NCBI GenBank assembly: GCA_011032825.1
Contig: JAADJZ010000006.1
Span: 1,054,001-1,118,000 of the forward strand
Source: Massariosphaeria phaeospora
Taxonomy: Eukaryota; Ascomycota; Dothideomycetes; Pleosporales
Length of the DNA: 64,000 nt
Direction of reading: 5' to 3'
Under the pieces are notes generated by a model, which was given only the letters and a program-made list of their open reading frames with translations, did not search any database and was not told the DNA's origin. The position numbers and the translations under genes are program-made. Positions 1-11,497 of this stretch are shown here, piece after piece (position 1 is the stretch's first letter; each line of letters opens with the position of its first letter).

Positions 1-151
1 GAGTTCTGGAACATTGTGGAGATATCAGTTGTATTAACCCCTTTTCAGTCATCTTTCTTAGTCATGTCATCATCTTAACCTATCAATTTGACTTCACGGC
101 AATTTTAACACCCCAAATTCGAGTAGACGCCCTTAGTCCTCCCCAACCATC

Positions 152-3100
152 TTACTCCGGCCCAGAGTGAGTCACCGTGGGGTTCACCGGCGGCTCCAAG
201 GTGGCTGGAGCGTCAAGTTCGCCTTTGTAACAAAAGTCATTTTCCCGGTCGCTCCAGAACTTGGCTGAGATCTGGCAGCCTGGAGAGGTAGCATCCATAG
301 TCACAGCTGGGAAGAGCTTTCCCCGGACGTTAGAGAATGCGCGTCCTGTTGAAGTTAGCAAGTTAACGTACTGGTAAACCTATATTGTGTGTCGTACTAA
401 TAACTTTCCCGTTCTTTGTGTAGAAAGCGGTATGGTAGACAAAGTTGACTCCGCAGCCTATCACATCACCAGTGTTGCACGGTTCCCCGTAGTCGGTGTC
501 GGATTCGTGGCCAGTAGAAACTTTACCGTTGGTACCGTAATAGCCCCATGTTGAACAATGCTTGCCGAGTGAGATAGCAGTACCAACGTCTTGCTCGCAG
601 AATCCGATGCTGAAAAGACTATTACGTCGTTAGCAGGTGACTAGAGCGGAATGAAGTAACGTACCCGTTTTCACTGCCAACTTCTATTCTGATTTCGAAG
701 TAGTATACGCCTTCCTTCCCAATTGGAATCATTGGATGATCCGCTTTGATCGTACTGTACGTTTCCTCAATGCCTTCCAAATCTGGGCCCTTCAGTGCCT
801 CTATATACCATGTGAGCGGAATGACCAAGCGAACAGATGGGGGTTTGGGGGGGCGACTATTACCTGTCATCACAACCTCACGACCATCTGGCTTGTATTC
901 AAAACATGGCAGCTTCTCCCTCGGGTGCCATCGACTAGGTTTCTCCCGCAGAGCATCGCGTGCTCGAGGCTCAGATGCTCCGGCAATTCTTAGCTGAAAG
1001 ACGAGTTCTTGGCGATCGTACATGCTAGCGGTATAAAGGGGAGTCCATCCATGATCATCTGCTTGATTGGGTCGAATGGATACATCCTCCAGAATCTTGG
1101 AAAGAAGCTTGGGCCTATTTGCTAGTATCGTGGCGTGAACCGCCATCTCCCGATGCTCTGTGGCAAAATCGCACCCATTCAGTGCCTTGGAGATACATTC
1201 GAAGGCTTCGACATTAGGTGATCGACAGGCGAAGTAGAGCGTGGTTCTGCCATGTACATCCTTCTTACTAAGATCCGCTTTATGTTCCAGCAAAAGTGTC
1301 ATGAGCCTTACAGAACCGTATTGAGTAACTGTCATCAGTGGAGCGGTACCTTTGAAGTCGGGGCAATCAACGTCGGGGGATCTTTTGAGTATGTTTCTGA
1401 CGAAGTTCCTTTGGAGCCTGGTGGTCATTGCGAGTGGTGTTTGAGCTAATGGTCCCCGACCGTTGATATCGATGCCTTCCCGTTTGAGTAGGTAGTTAAC
1501 GACTCCTGCGCTGTTCCATACTGTGGCATACAACAAGAGTGGTAACTTATTCTTACATGTCACGTGTAGGTTTGCACCATAGTCCACAAGAAGTTTCAGT
1601 ATATCCAGGAGACCTTTCCGGGTAGCGAAATGAACTGGATATTGTTGTTCTGCCCCAACCAGATTTGGGTCTGCGTTGTTCTTGAGGAGCACTTTCACGC
1701 ACTCCAGCTCTTCTTCGTTGATAGCAGAGATCAATGCGGATCCATGCTCACCTCCTGATGTGTTGATATCGGCGCCGGCTTCCAGTAAGACCAGTAGGAT
1801 TTCGCTGTCACCGCTCTGCGCTGCCATGTGGAGTGGGATCTCATCTCCGTCCTTCCCTGGACTTCTTCCATTCGGATCTGCCCCCGGCCTTCAAAAGTAA
1901 CTCTTTTGCCTCTTTCCCGCCGTCATTGGACCCATTTGAACGACCCCAGATTCCAGCTAGAAGCCCGCTTCCAAGGTAGCCGCCATCCAGGTGTGGATCA
2001 GCATCATAATCTAGAAGTAACTTGACTATCTCTGGATTGCCTTGGTAGGCGGCTTTATGCAGTGCTGAATACCATTTACCGCCGGTGGTATTGACCTGAG
2101 CTCCATTGAGCAGAAGTAGTCCAGCGATTTCTTTACGACTACACCCAGCTGTAAGAGCGGTGCCATAAACTTCACTAACTTTGTTCAGATTGCAACCGTT
2201 CTCGATGAGCCATTGCACAGTTGTAGCGCTGCCATAGCAACATGCTATGTGTAGACTAGTGGTTCCTTCCTCATCTGCGGCATGTATATCGACACCGTCC
2301 TGTTGAAGAGCTTCTAGAACCTCCGGCGTTGGATGTTCAGCTGCACCGAGAACAGATTGTGTTACTGCTAGTTGTTTTTGCTGGTGATCTCTCAAGTGAT
2401 CAAGTAGGTAACGAACGGATTCGATGTAACCCTTTGATGCAGCAATATAAAGTGGTGTGGAGTCATGGTAAACATCGTCCTGAATCTCAAACTCTGCACC
2501 AGCATCGAAAAGCAACTTGAGTATCTCTACGTTTTGGAAGGCTGCATGGGCTGCTGTCCAGCCTTTGGATGATTTTATGTTGAGCTCAGAAAGAGTGCAA
2601 TGCGAGATTAAATGCTTTGACCATATCTTCTTTTCCGTGGCGTGCTGCCAGGTAGAGCGGAGATTCTTGTTCAGCGTTGAGAACACTGTTACGGGCCCCT
2701 GCTGCGAGAAGATCGTGAACGATTTCGCAGCTTTCGGCGCCAAGAACTGCGCAATGGAGAGGCGCTCCATGGGAGGTGCTCTGGGCATTGGCATCGGCTC
2801 CAGCATCAAGAAGCAATCTGGTCAGGGGCCGAGAGACGCGCGCAGCATGATCCAAGGGCGTAGTTCCTTGTTCATCTTTGACGTCTGGGCTCCAACCCTG
2901 CTCCAAAAGCAATCGAACTATCTCCAGCCTTCCATGGTCGGCAGCTAATAGCATTGGATGAAACTTGGTCAGGTCTGGTGACGCCTGGTTCTCGGATTTC
3001 AGCAGCCGCGCAACGATATCGGTATGGCCATATTGTACAGCTAGTTGAAAAGCTGTTTGACCTTTGTTATTGCACGTCTGAATCATATCTTTCTGAGCAA

Positions 3101-6100
3101 TCAAAGCTTGCACGACGGACGAGTATCCGCACCTGGCGGCGATATGCAAGGCGGTTTCGCCTTTGGATGTTGTTTCGTTTCCCTTGGCGCCTTTAGATAA
3201 CAGAAGCTCGAGAGTGTCACTATTACCTACTGACGATGCCGTGTGAAGTGGTGTCCAGTGAGCTTCGTTCCGAATATTGACTTCAAGTTGAGCGTCTTCC
3301 AGCACACGGCTGAGAGTGTCATAGTCGCCGATTTCGCTGGCAACATGTACTGCTGTGTTTCCCAATGAATCCTGGGCTATGGTACTATCCTTCTGAACAC
3401 CAAGCAAGGAGACGATCTTGCCAAACCCCTTCGCCGCTGCATGATACAGCGCAATAGCAATGTCTTCGTGACTGCAACAACTTGGATCTGCTAATAACTC
3501 TTCGACGACTTCATAGTGACCACCCCGGGTAGCAAACTGCAGAGGAGTGGAAAGGGTACCGACTTCTAAGGTGATTCTGGAGCCTTCTCGCAGCCCGAGA
3601 TGAGTAGTCGGGATTTCCAGCTTTGCGAGCTTGGCAGCTTCCAATAATAAGTGGACAATTGCCGCGTTGCCATACTTCGTAGCCAGATGAAATGGTGTAT
3701 AGCCGGCAACATTCGCACAGGTTGAATCTTTCTGATGACATAGGAGAATTGTGCATGTCTCGGGGTGCCCAAACTCTGCTACTAGATGCAGTGCTGTGTT
3801 CTTCTCCAGTGTGGAGGAGTATACATCTGCTTTATGCTCGATGAGGAATCCTACAATCTGAGTGAAACCAGATTGCGCAGCCAATTTCAGCGGATCATAA
3901 CCCGCGTGGTCTGAACAATTGACGTCGGCTCCGTGCTCAACAAGTAGTTGAACATTTGCGAAACCGCCGGTTCTGGCCGCAAATTGAAGTGCAGTGCATC
4001 CACTTGAAGATTTCGCGTCTGGGGCCGCTTTGCTGTGTAGTATTGCAGACATGATTTCCGTATCTCCTCGTATCGCGGCTCTATGAATGGGGAGTAGGCC
4101 CTCTAAATCGTATGTGTCCAAGTAAGGCTTCCGCTGGAGTAAATACATGACTATTTGGCTGTGACCTGCTCGTATCGCTAATCCTAAGGCATTGTTGGTG
4201 GGCGTGCCCTCTTTGGTAAGTAATTCGGCAGTGCTCAGATGCCCATGAAAAGAGGCGAGCTCCAGTCCCACGTGTATATCATCTGGGTTGGCCCGATCAG
4301 CAAGTGACTGAACATATTCTCGTAGCCCAAATCGGCACGCAACCCGGAAATTGTTCGATTTTCTGCAGCCGAGGAAATCTTTTGGATGAATCTCAATGTA
4401 TCTTGTTGACCACTTATGGACGTTTTCTGGTGTTAGAAATTCGGAGACTTTAGTCATGGCGCTGGGATCATGCCCGGAAGCATGTAGGTGATCTGGCCAG
4501 TGAGTTACAGCGTAGTCAGAAATGCTAGACCCGGTCCGAAGGTGACTTGCGCGCTGAATGTAGTCAAGGCATGTTGTGAGTATCGCCACATGAGCTGGTA
4601 TTTGTCCTGGGGTAGTTCCCTCGCGACTCCTGAGAAACATCTTGAAAGACCTGTCCAAGTATACACGATCATGATGGACACTGACCAGAGTCCCGAGAAC
4701 CAACCCGAGATCGGTAACAATGTCCCCAGTGTCATCGGGCGACAGGGTGTCTTGACCTACGAGTTCTCCAAGTGCTACCGCCGCCGTTAGTTCATGCACT
4801 TGAAGTGGTTTGACAGAGAATGCAAGCCAGCGGAGTGCGGTTTGCATCCAGTTCTCATTGCAATGCTCTAGCAGACGCTTGTATCCAATCTCTAGTGATT
4901 CATGTAGATTTTGGATACTGCGGGGCGGAATTTCACTTAACGACAATGTTCTCGACCGCCTGAGTGCCTGAATATGTTGATATTGTATGGTCATGGCATG
5001 ATTGTTCAAGAGGTGCCGCGCTTGTTCATCGCTGTCTTTGTCTTGCAAGGCCGAGTGGAGCGCTTGGTGATTGTATTTGGAATTCGTTTCCTCGTCGAAA
5101 AGGCATATACTCGGACATGAGTCGGACTCATTAGAGCCATGTGGGAGTTCGCCACTGACAATGATCTTGACCGAATCTCCGGACTTTGCTAGGATTTGTT
5201 GTAGACTCTTGATTACCTCTTCCGTGGAGACGTTGCACTCTTGTATAGAGTACAGAACACAAAATACGCGGGACCCAGATAGTTTCTGAACCAAAGAACT
5301 GAAAAGCGTTCGTGCCGAGTGTTCGGAGATATCATCTCGGTCGTGAAATGCCGCGCAGAGGCCTGTGACGTGGTGAAAGAGACGTTTATGCTTGACAAGC
5401 AATTGGCGAGACCATGAGAGAAAAAGGCTCTCCAGAGTTCGAGACTGTAGATATTCCCGATCGAATTCGAAATGGACAATGGTTGTCGCAGACGTACGGG
5501 GTTCCTCGAGTATGTGCAGAAGGACGTGTTGTGCAAGCTTCAAGGTGCCGGACCCAAGCGGCCCACATATGCCGAGGACATGATTGGTGGGCGAAACCCT
5601 CCATTTGGAAACGGCGAATATCCCGCTCACCCATCTTTTGATTTGAGCATCCTCTATGTCAAAACTTGACATCAATACATCAGCTTCCTCGCCAGAGAGG
5701 ATATCAAGAAACTTTGAGACCCTCCATTGCGGCTCGTCGGACTCGGAATACCAACCTAGATTTCGTGACGTAAGGAGCGACCGAATCTGCTGACAAAGAA
5801 CCTTAGTTATTGGGTGGCCATCTTCGAACCTCCAGAGTTCAAGATGATCACATTCGAGACCGATGTTTTGACCATCTCCCTGACTCATAGTGGCCGATAC
5901 GACATTGACTACCTGCGTACGTCAGAGTCGGTACCCCAATTCTGCTTCGCACTTACAACACAACCAGTCTTATCCATTTTTTTCTGTTCACATACGTTCA
6001 CAACAGCTTGGTGTCCGGCCACCAACGGAAATCGAGTGGCTATTTCCGATAATGGTAGTGGCATGTCTCGTATTGCTTGATATGGTGTTTGATCCATCGA

Positions 6101-6756
6101 GCTTGGCAAGAGCAGGAGTCGCATAATCTGACCCTCCCAATGCTGGCCGAGGGCTGGTTGATGAGGCGTACCACAAAATATCTGTTGTAGATTATATCAG
6201 TTAGGTCCGAACCAAGAGGAGACTGTGGTAAGCATACTACTCCACGGATGTTCGCTGCAATTGTTTGATACTTTGGCGAAGTATTGACCAAGATCAAGGT
6301 CTAGTAGAGTAAGTGTTCATTGTAGTGGTGCTCGGATAGTAAAGGCTTGCCTGCTTGATGAGTGATCCTCCAAGGTTATGGCCTAAGAAGATAAGTGGCA
6401 ATGATTCCTTAACGGCCGTTAGTCATTCGCATCATCGAGTTCTCTGTTCATGATGCATGTCAACCATACCTCCATCTTCTTCCTCCTTTCCAGCAACATA
6501 TTGAAGAACGAATGCGCTCTCTCAAGGATGGGTCTGTATTCGCGAACATCCTCATGTCCATATCGAAGCAAATCATAGTCATCGACCACACTTTTCGGAA
6601 ATCTTCGTTGAAGGTAAACCTTGTGTGATGGCTTCAAATGACAGCCATGGGTGTCCGTAATCCCATGAACCAGGACTAAACTTCACAAATCAGCAGTCTC
6701 GCGCTTACATGTTGGGATATGGAAGAATGAACCTACTGAAATGCGGTCGTCATCAT
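152..6756 (-). pseudogene. NLR-like gene: hydrolase-like, NACHT-like, ankyrin array, SPRY; two frameshifts
   Basis: Fungal STAND/NLR-type gene, probably of the self/non-self recognition or cell-death class. Exons join in frame across introns 6681-6736, 6408-6469, 6301-6350 (GC-AG), 6182-6237, 5913-5956, 610-664 and 346-397. Order of domains: an alpha/beta-hydrolase-like region (LVLVHGITDTHG, then IFLGHNLGG, then FCGTPHQP); a NACHT-like region (GPLGSGT at 5544-5564); many ankyrin repeats from about 4.4 kb down to 1.0 kb; a SPRY domain from about 0.7 kb to the stop at 152-154. The reading frame breaks twice inside the ankyrins, near 2610-2612 and at 1881-1885; each is explained by one extra base in a homopolymer. 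The Ser of GHSxGG, the Walker A Lys and the Walker B Asp are all missing. The start at 6756 is a guess, because the first exon is only 20 nt. Decay or assembly error could both explain the frameshifts. Confidence 0.8.
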
Positions 6757-7159
6757 AAATTCTTCGACTAAACTCGGGACTTTGCCATTCGCGACTGTCA
6801 ATTCAAGACGGTACTTGGAAAACCTGAACGCGAATCGGGAGTGTCAGAATTTGGTGAGGCAGGACAGATGGTTGTAAACTTTGTGTCGCCTAAACTAAGC
6901 GATCCGACAGAATGCAAAGAAGATAATCTGGCTATCACGAGGACGCACAGCGCTTTCGATCGAAGTACGATGCAGTAGAGCCTGCTCACGACAACGACAT
7001 GCGACATTAAACCGAGAACACTGCTAAGTTTCGTGTTGCATACATGAGTACACTGTACTTCATATGGTTGGATCTAATCACTTCCATGAGATGCACTGCA
7101 TAGCTCAACATAATCATTGTTTCATTGGTGCTATGGTTCCACTTTTTATTGAACGACGC
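6757..7159. other. Intergenic / NLR 5' flank
   Basis: Upstream flank of the NLR-like gene. A short open frame in the NLR direction (6798-7007) does not resemble any hydrolase-domain N-terminus. I see no convincing exon, repeat or promoter motif here. Confidence 0.4.
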
Positions 7160-7651
7160 TCACAGTACCTCCGAAAGTAGCTCCACCTTGGCCTGCCTGC
7201 TCAAATCCAGTGTCTCCATCTTCATCCGGCTAGCTTGGTCAATGTCAACTTTGTCTGGGTTGGTGTCTTCCAGATCCAATTCAGGGCCGATCTGTACCGG
7301 GTCGATTGGATCCGGTTTCTCTTTGCCGAAGAGCATTTCGAGCTTGGTCAGGAAATCGACCTGGGTGCGAACTTCGACGGTAAGGCTGAAAGGTACGTCG
7401 TCGATACGCCGAAGAAGTACTGCGGCTCGCAAGAAAGTTGGGATCCCGTTCTTCTTATCACCGTTCTCTTCCAATCTCCAAGTAACCTTGTTATCGTAAC
7501 TGTGTGCTGTTGGCGATTGCATTGTGATACCATTTAGTCTTGTGCACGACTCCCTAGTCTGGACCTCCTCGATTTCCCAGACAACGCCTCCACTGCCACC
7601 TCCAAGAGGGCTCGGACCAAGATTCAATCCTAAAGTCTTCGTCTGCTTCAC
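7160..7651 (-). pseudogene. Fragment of a conserved-looking fungal protein, 5' end missing
   Basis: About 163 codons ending at a clean stop. The sequence looks protein-like (GLNLGPSPLGGGSGGVVWEI, then a block around NGIPTFLRAAVLLRR and a charged C-terminus), and I have the impression of fungal hypothetical proteins of this kind, but I cannot name a family. No ATG opens the frame: the first possible initiator is GTG, and the frame runs upstream into the neighbouring plus-strand protease gene. The gene therefore looks truncated at its 5' end. It lies head-to-head with the equally 5'-truncated ankyrin-subtilisin gene, which suggests a rearrangement junction between about 7650 and 7712. It could instead have a small unrecognised first exon. 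Confidence 0.45.
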
Positions 7652-7712
7652 AGTCCTGGGTGTTGTCGTTTTGTTTGATTTTCTCCACTGTGTTTTGCTC
7701 GACCACCACCAG

Positions 7713-10439
7713 CTGCTGGAGAGACACGACGAAACTTACTGGAGACCCTTGCATTACGCTCTGATCAAGGAAGACCATCCATTTGTGGAAGCAGTCCTAT
7801 CATATGAGAGCCTTGTGAATCTGAACGACATCCCCCGCGCGAAGAGTCCAGCCGGGAATATAATTCACAACGCGATCCAAGGAAGGTCCCTATCCATTGA
7901 ACAGATTGTTAAAAAATGTAACAGCAAGGAAGTAACATTCGAAATCAATCACGACGAAGATGACAACACACCGCTCCATATTGTGATGAGAGAGCCCGTA
8001 TCTAAGACAGAAGTGGTGCGCCGCTTGCAAAAGTATGGGATAGAGGTGGATGCGAAGGGAATCCAAGAGGACGAAGAGGTCAACAAACTACTGGAAAATA
8101 TGTTTGTCAACTATGATGACCCTACTTCGCCGTTCTCAGCTTTGGAAACCGTCCGGATTCTGATAGAGGCCTATCCTGATGATCCGAGGTTCAAGAATAA
8201 GCAGGGGAGAACTCCGTATCAGGAACGTGAAGAGTACTTATCCACGAGGAAAGTTGTTCAGGATGTTCTGAACAAACTGATTCCAGAGAACGAGCTGTCT
8301 GTGACGGATCAAGCGCGTCGGAAGATTCTTACAGAAGATCCCATTGCCTCCCATATCCGATCGTATTGTGTGCGTAAGCTTCCACGGGCTAAAGTGATAG
8401 AGTGCTTATATCAACCTGGTAAAGGTAAGCTTACTTTTTCGGGCTTTGCTATTGTTAAGCTAAACCTTACCTTGCTACAGAGAGGCAGATCGAGTTCGAC
8501 CTGGCAGGTCTTCCACAATCATCCATATCACAGCTTTACCTTTCTCGATTAGCCAACCATCTCCACCTTGAAATCGTTCTCAAGTATGTGGCGTTGCCCA
8601 GACTGACTATTGAACCAACCAAGTATGCTCAACGGAGAGCAAGGTGGGTACCAATTTCAGGACGCTCGTGAATACGGTTGCTAACTAGCGCTACTTCAAG
8701 TAAGGATATCAAGCCACTGCGAACGGGACGAGGTGACATGAAGTTGGTCTTCGACTGGCTTCGAAAACAAGGTGTCCAGTCAATTGTCAAAGTAATAGTC
8801 ATCGATGATGGTCCGACACCGCATTCTGATCAGGCGATAAAAGACTTCCTGAAAGGCTTCGATGTTAGGACATGGGACTGGAAGAAGCTGGACTTATGCA
8901 GTGAAGTTATATCAGACTCGTCAAAAACCGTCAACCAAGTATCTTTGTACTCTTCTGGCAACAATGCTGTCTTGATGGGTTGGGCCAGTCCGCAAGGATT
9001 TCTTAGCCAAGACAAGTTTCCATCTGTACGTCAAAGTACCCATCTGCAAGGTCAATACTGACTTGGTCCAAGCTACAAACTATACATCTGTTCATCCGGA
9101 AGGTCAGCTATTGGTATATTTTCTAATGGGTAGCAACTAACCGACTTAAGGGCTATGAGGACGAAGAAACTCTGAATAAATACATTGAAACATTTACCAA
9201 ATGTATGGTACAAGCCAGGGGCCTAGAGGTGATCCACATCTTGGATGACAATCAAGGAAGCTATGCCTCAGGGTTCAGAAGCCCGGTAAGCTCCATGCAG
9301 CAGTAAGTCAGACATACCTAGAGAAGTCACACCACTAAAGCAACGTAGACAGCATCCTTGGGTCCTGTGTATGAAAGAGTTCGCCTCGTTTTTTAGGCGC
9401 AACCCAGAAGCAAAAGACCATCTCGTTCGCATTGCTATCATCGATGACGGATTGGATACTTCACTCGACACCTTTAACGTCGGATTTATCGCTGGTGGAA
9501 ATACGTTTTGCCTGCATCCGAATTCTGCGGATCTTGTCAACTCTTACTTCGTGCCATCGGGAAAACACGGTACAAGAATGGCCGAACTGATTTCCCAGAT
9601 ATGCCCCAGCGTGGGTCTCTATATTGCGAGATTGGAAGACTATGCGTCGGCCGATGATAATAGACGACAAATAACTGCGAGATCCGCGGCGCAGGTAAAT
9701 GATAAGCGAAGATCTCTGAGTACCATGAGCTTACATATGACAGGCGATTCAATGGGCTGTCGACTGCGATGTAGATATCATCTCGATGAGCTGGACCATA
9801 GAGGCGGATAGTCCAGGAATCAAGGATGAAGGCTTAACAGATCTGCAAAAAGCAATTGAACGAGCCGATAGGAAGAAGATTCTCATGTTCTGTTCCGCAA
9901 GTGACCAGGGTAATAGTTCCAAAGAAGCTTGCTACCCGGGTAGTTGAGACAAATGTATCAAAATTGGCGGTGCGACCAGGACTGGGGAGCGACTGCCCTG
10001 GGTCCATGAGCAAAAGATCGACTTCTAATTCCCTGGGAAAGACATCCCTTTCATGAACAGTGAGGGACCAACAGTCTCATACGAATCCGGAAGTTCTGTC
10101 GCCACCGCGGCTGCGTCAGGACTAGCCGGAGTGCTACTACACTGTAGCAGGGCCCTAGGATACGACCGCGATAGAAGAGCGGGCGAGGTCGAATACTTCC
10201 GGGAACGGCAGAACATGATGACTACTCTGAAAAACTTATCTATTGGAACCAACAATTATGCGCATGTGGAGCATCTCTTCAGGAAAAGATTTCTTGAGGA
10301 ACTGGTTTTTGAGACACGAGACTCCAGTGCAGTTGTTGCGGAAGCCTCATGGAGCCTGGATTCGGAGAAGGCGCTATCAAACCTAATGCAGGAAATTAGA
10401 GTGAGTTTGCCCGATATCGAAAGCTGGTACATTCTCTAA
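7713..10439 (+). pseudogene. Ankyrin-like/subtilisin (S8) intracellular protease, 5'-truncated, two in-frame stops
   Basis: Predicted intracellular subtilisin-type serine protease with an N-terminal ankyrin-like part (YWRPLHYALIKED, DDNTPLHIVM). Introns at 8425-8480, 8644-8688, 9026-9072, 9103-9150, 9286-9352 and 9695-9743 keep one frame throughout. The catalytic Asp is in RIAIIDDGLD, the His in GKHGTRMAE and the Ser in ESGSSVATAAASG. Two stop codons interrupt the last exon: TGA at 9945-9947, where Trp would fit, and TAA at 10026-10028; coding-like sequence resumes after each, and the Ser lies downstream of both. No start codon was found: 7713 is a possible splice acceptor (CCACCACCAG), with no upstream exon visible. 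An AATAAA follows the stop at 10495-10500. The pattern indicates a pseudogene. It sits next to the broken NLR-like gene, and subtilisin domains are often linked to NLR-type proteins in fungi. Confidence 0.78.
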
Positions 10440-10899
10440 TGCAATGTTAGGAAAGCGTGAAGTACAAACCCTATGCGTGTTGAGGAAGAACACGAATAAA
10501 AGAAAACAATATAGATATATGATATGTTGATGAGCGAATATAATCGAACATTGGAACACTTACTTTGGACGCATTTTCACACTGGGATCCTGATATCTTG
10601 AATATTTGACTAGAACCAAATCACTCGAATATGAAGGATCTCGATTCGTGTGTCGTAGTTTCGACGGCAGCATATGCTCGTCGCCATTTGATGAATGCGT
10701 TCTTTACACCGCAATTCTTCCTCCTGGAACTTATAGTACAAATTCATGAGTCGTGCCCCCATTACGAAATGAACACCGAGAACCAGCCCATGTTCTCGCC
10801 CATCAGTGCCACTGTCGCGTTATCGGATATAACTTGTCCCTATTTCTCAATGACTCCACGTGCTCTTGACCCTCTTTACAATCGCCATCCCATCCCATC
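10440..10899. other. Intergenic between convergent gene ends
   Basis: Shared 3' region of the ankyrin-subtilisin pseudogene and FMC1. It contains an AATAAA at 10495-10500. Nothing else is evident. Confidence 0.5.
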
Positions 10900-11298
10900 T
10901 CATTTCTCCCCACCACCCGCCTCAAACTCCACCGGCAAATTCATCCCCACCCGCCTCGCCGACAACCTCACTCTCTCCTCCTCACTCATGCCCATGCCCG
11001 GATTATACCGCTCAATCAACGTTGTATACATGCGCTGCGCCTGCACATACTGGATAAACTGCTCGGCCTGCTGCATCTGACTCCGAATATCGCTTGACCG
11101 CGGTGCAACGAATGATTCCCGAACGCGTGTTTGGAGCGGCGTGGGTGCGGAAAGCTTGGCGTGGCATGTCGAGCGGAATTGGGAGGAGTCGGGTGTCCGC
11201 GATTGGGGGGTGGAGGTTGTGGAGGGAGTTGGGCGGGAGGGGAGTTCGCGGAGGATGCGCCGGTAGAGGGAGCGGACTTGGGGGGTCGCGGTGGACAT
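10900..11298 (-). CDS. FMC1: Mitochondrial ATP synthase F1 assembly factor FMC1
   Basis: A 132-residue LYR-type small protein that supports assembly of the F1 sector of mitochondrial ATP synthase (with the Atp12 chaperone in yeast). It starts MSTATPQVRSLYRRILREL, where the LYR motif is visible. The C-terminal half has the family's basic/aromatic stretch: RSQMQQAEQFIQYV, then YTTLIERYNPGMGM. The length matches fungal FMC1 proteins. The open frame extends upstream to 11496, but that part overlaps the shared promoter and would precede the LYR start, so I chose the ATG at 11298. It is divergent from the EngB-type GTPase gene, with 199 bp between start codons. Confidence 0.85.
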   Translation of the reverse strand: MSTATPQVRSLYRRILRELPSRPTPSTTSTPQSRTPDSSQFRSTCHAKLSAPTPLQTRVRESFVAPRSSDIRSQMQQAEQFIQYVQAQRMYTTLIERYNPGMGMSEEERVRLSARRVGMNLPVEFEAGGGEK

Positions 11299-11497
11299 TT
11301 TTGGATCGTGTATAGACTTGACAACGACGTGAACGCGTGGGAAAAGATGTGGTGGTGTCAATGGGTTTGGGTGTGAGGTTAGTTTAGATAGCGGAGGTGT
11401 TGCGGCGAAAAAGCGGAGGAGCTTGGACCAGGTGAATTTCTCAAGTCGTCCTCGTAGGTCCATTATTGCGCTACACTCTAAAGTCACTATACGCACA
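11299..11497. promoter_or_regulatory. Compact bidirectional promoter, FMC1 / EngB-type GTPase
   Basis: This 199-bp interval separates the start codons of two divergent nuclear genes whose products are both expected in mitochondria. Both must be promoted from here or from overlapping leader sequence. I identified no specific factor site. Confidence 0.5.

Noticed and set aside
9017..9072. Apparent frameshift in the subtilisin gene near 9020
   Set aside because: A standard intron (GTACGT donor at 9026, TACTGAC branch, CAAG end at 9072) restores the frame and gives FPSLQTIHLFIRK, so no lesion is needed.
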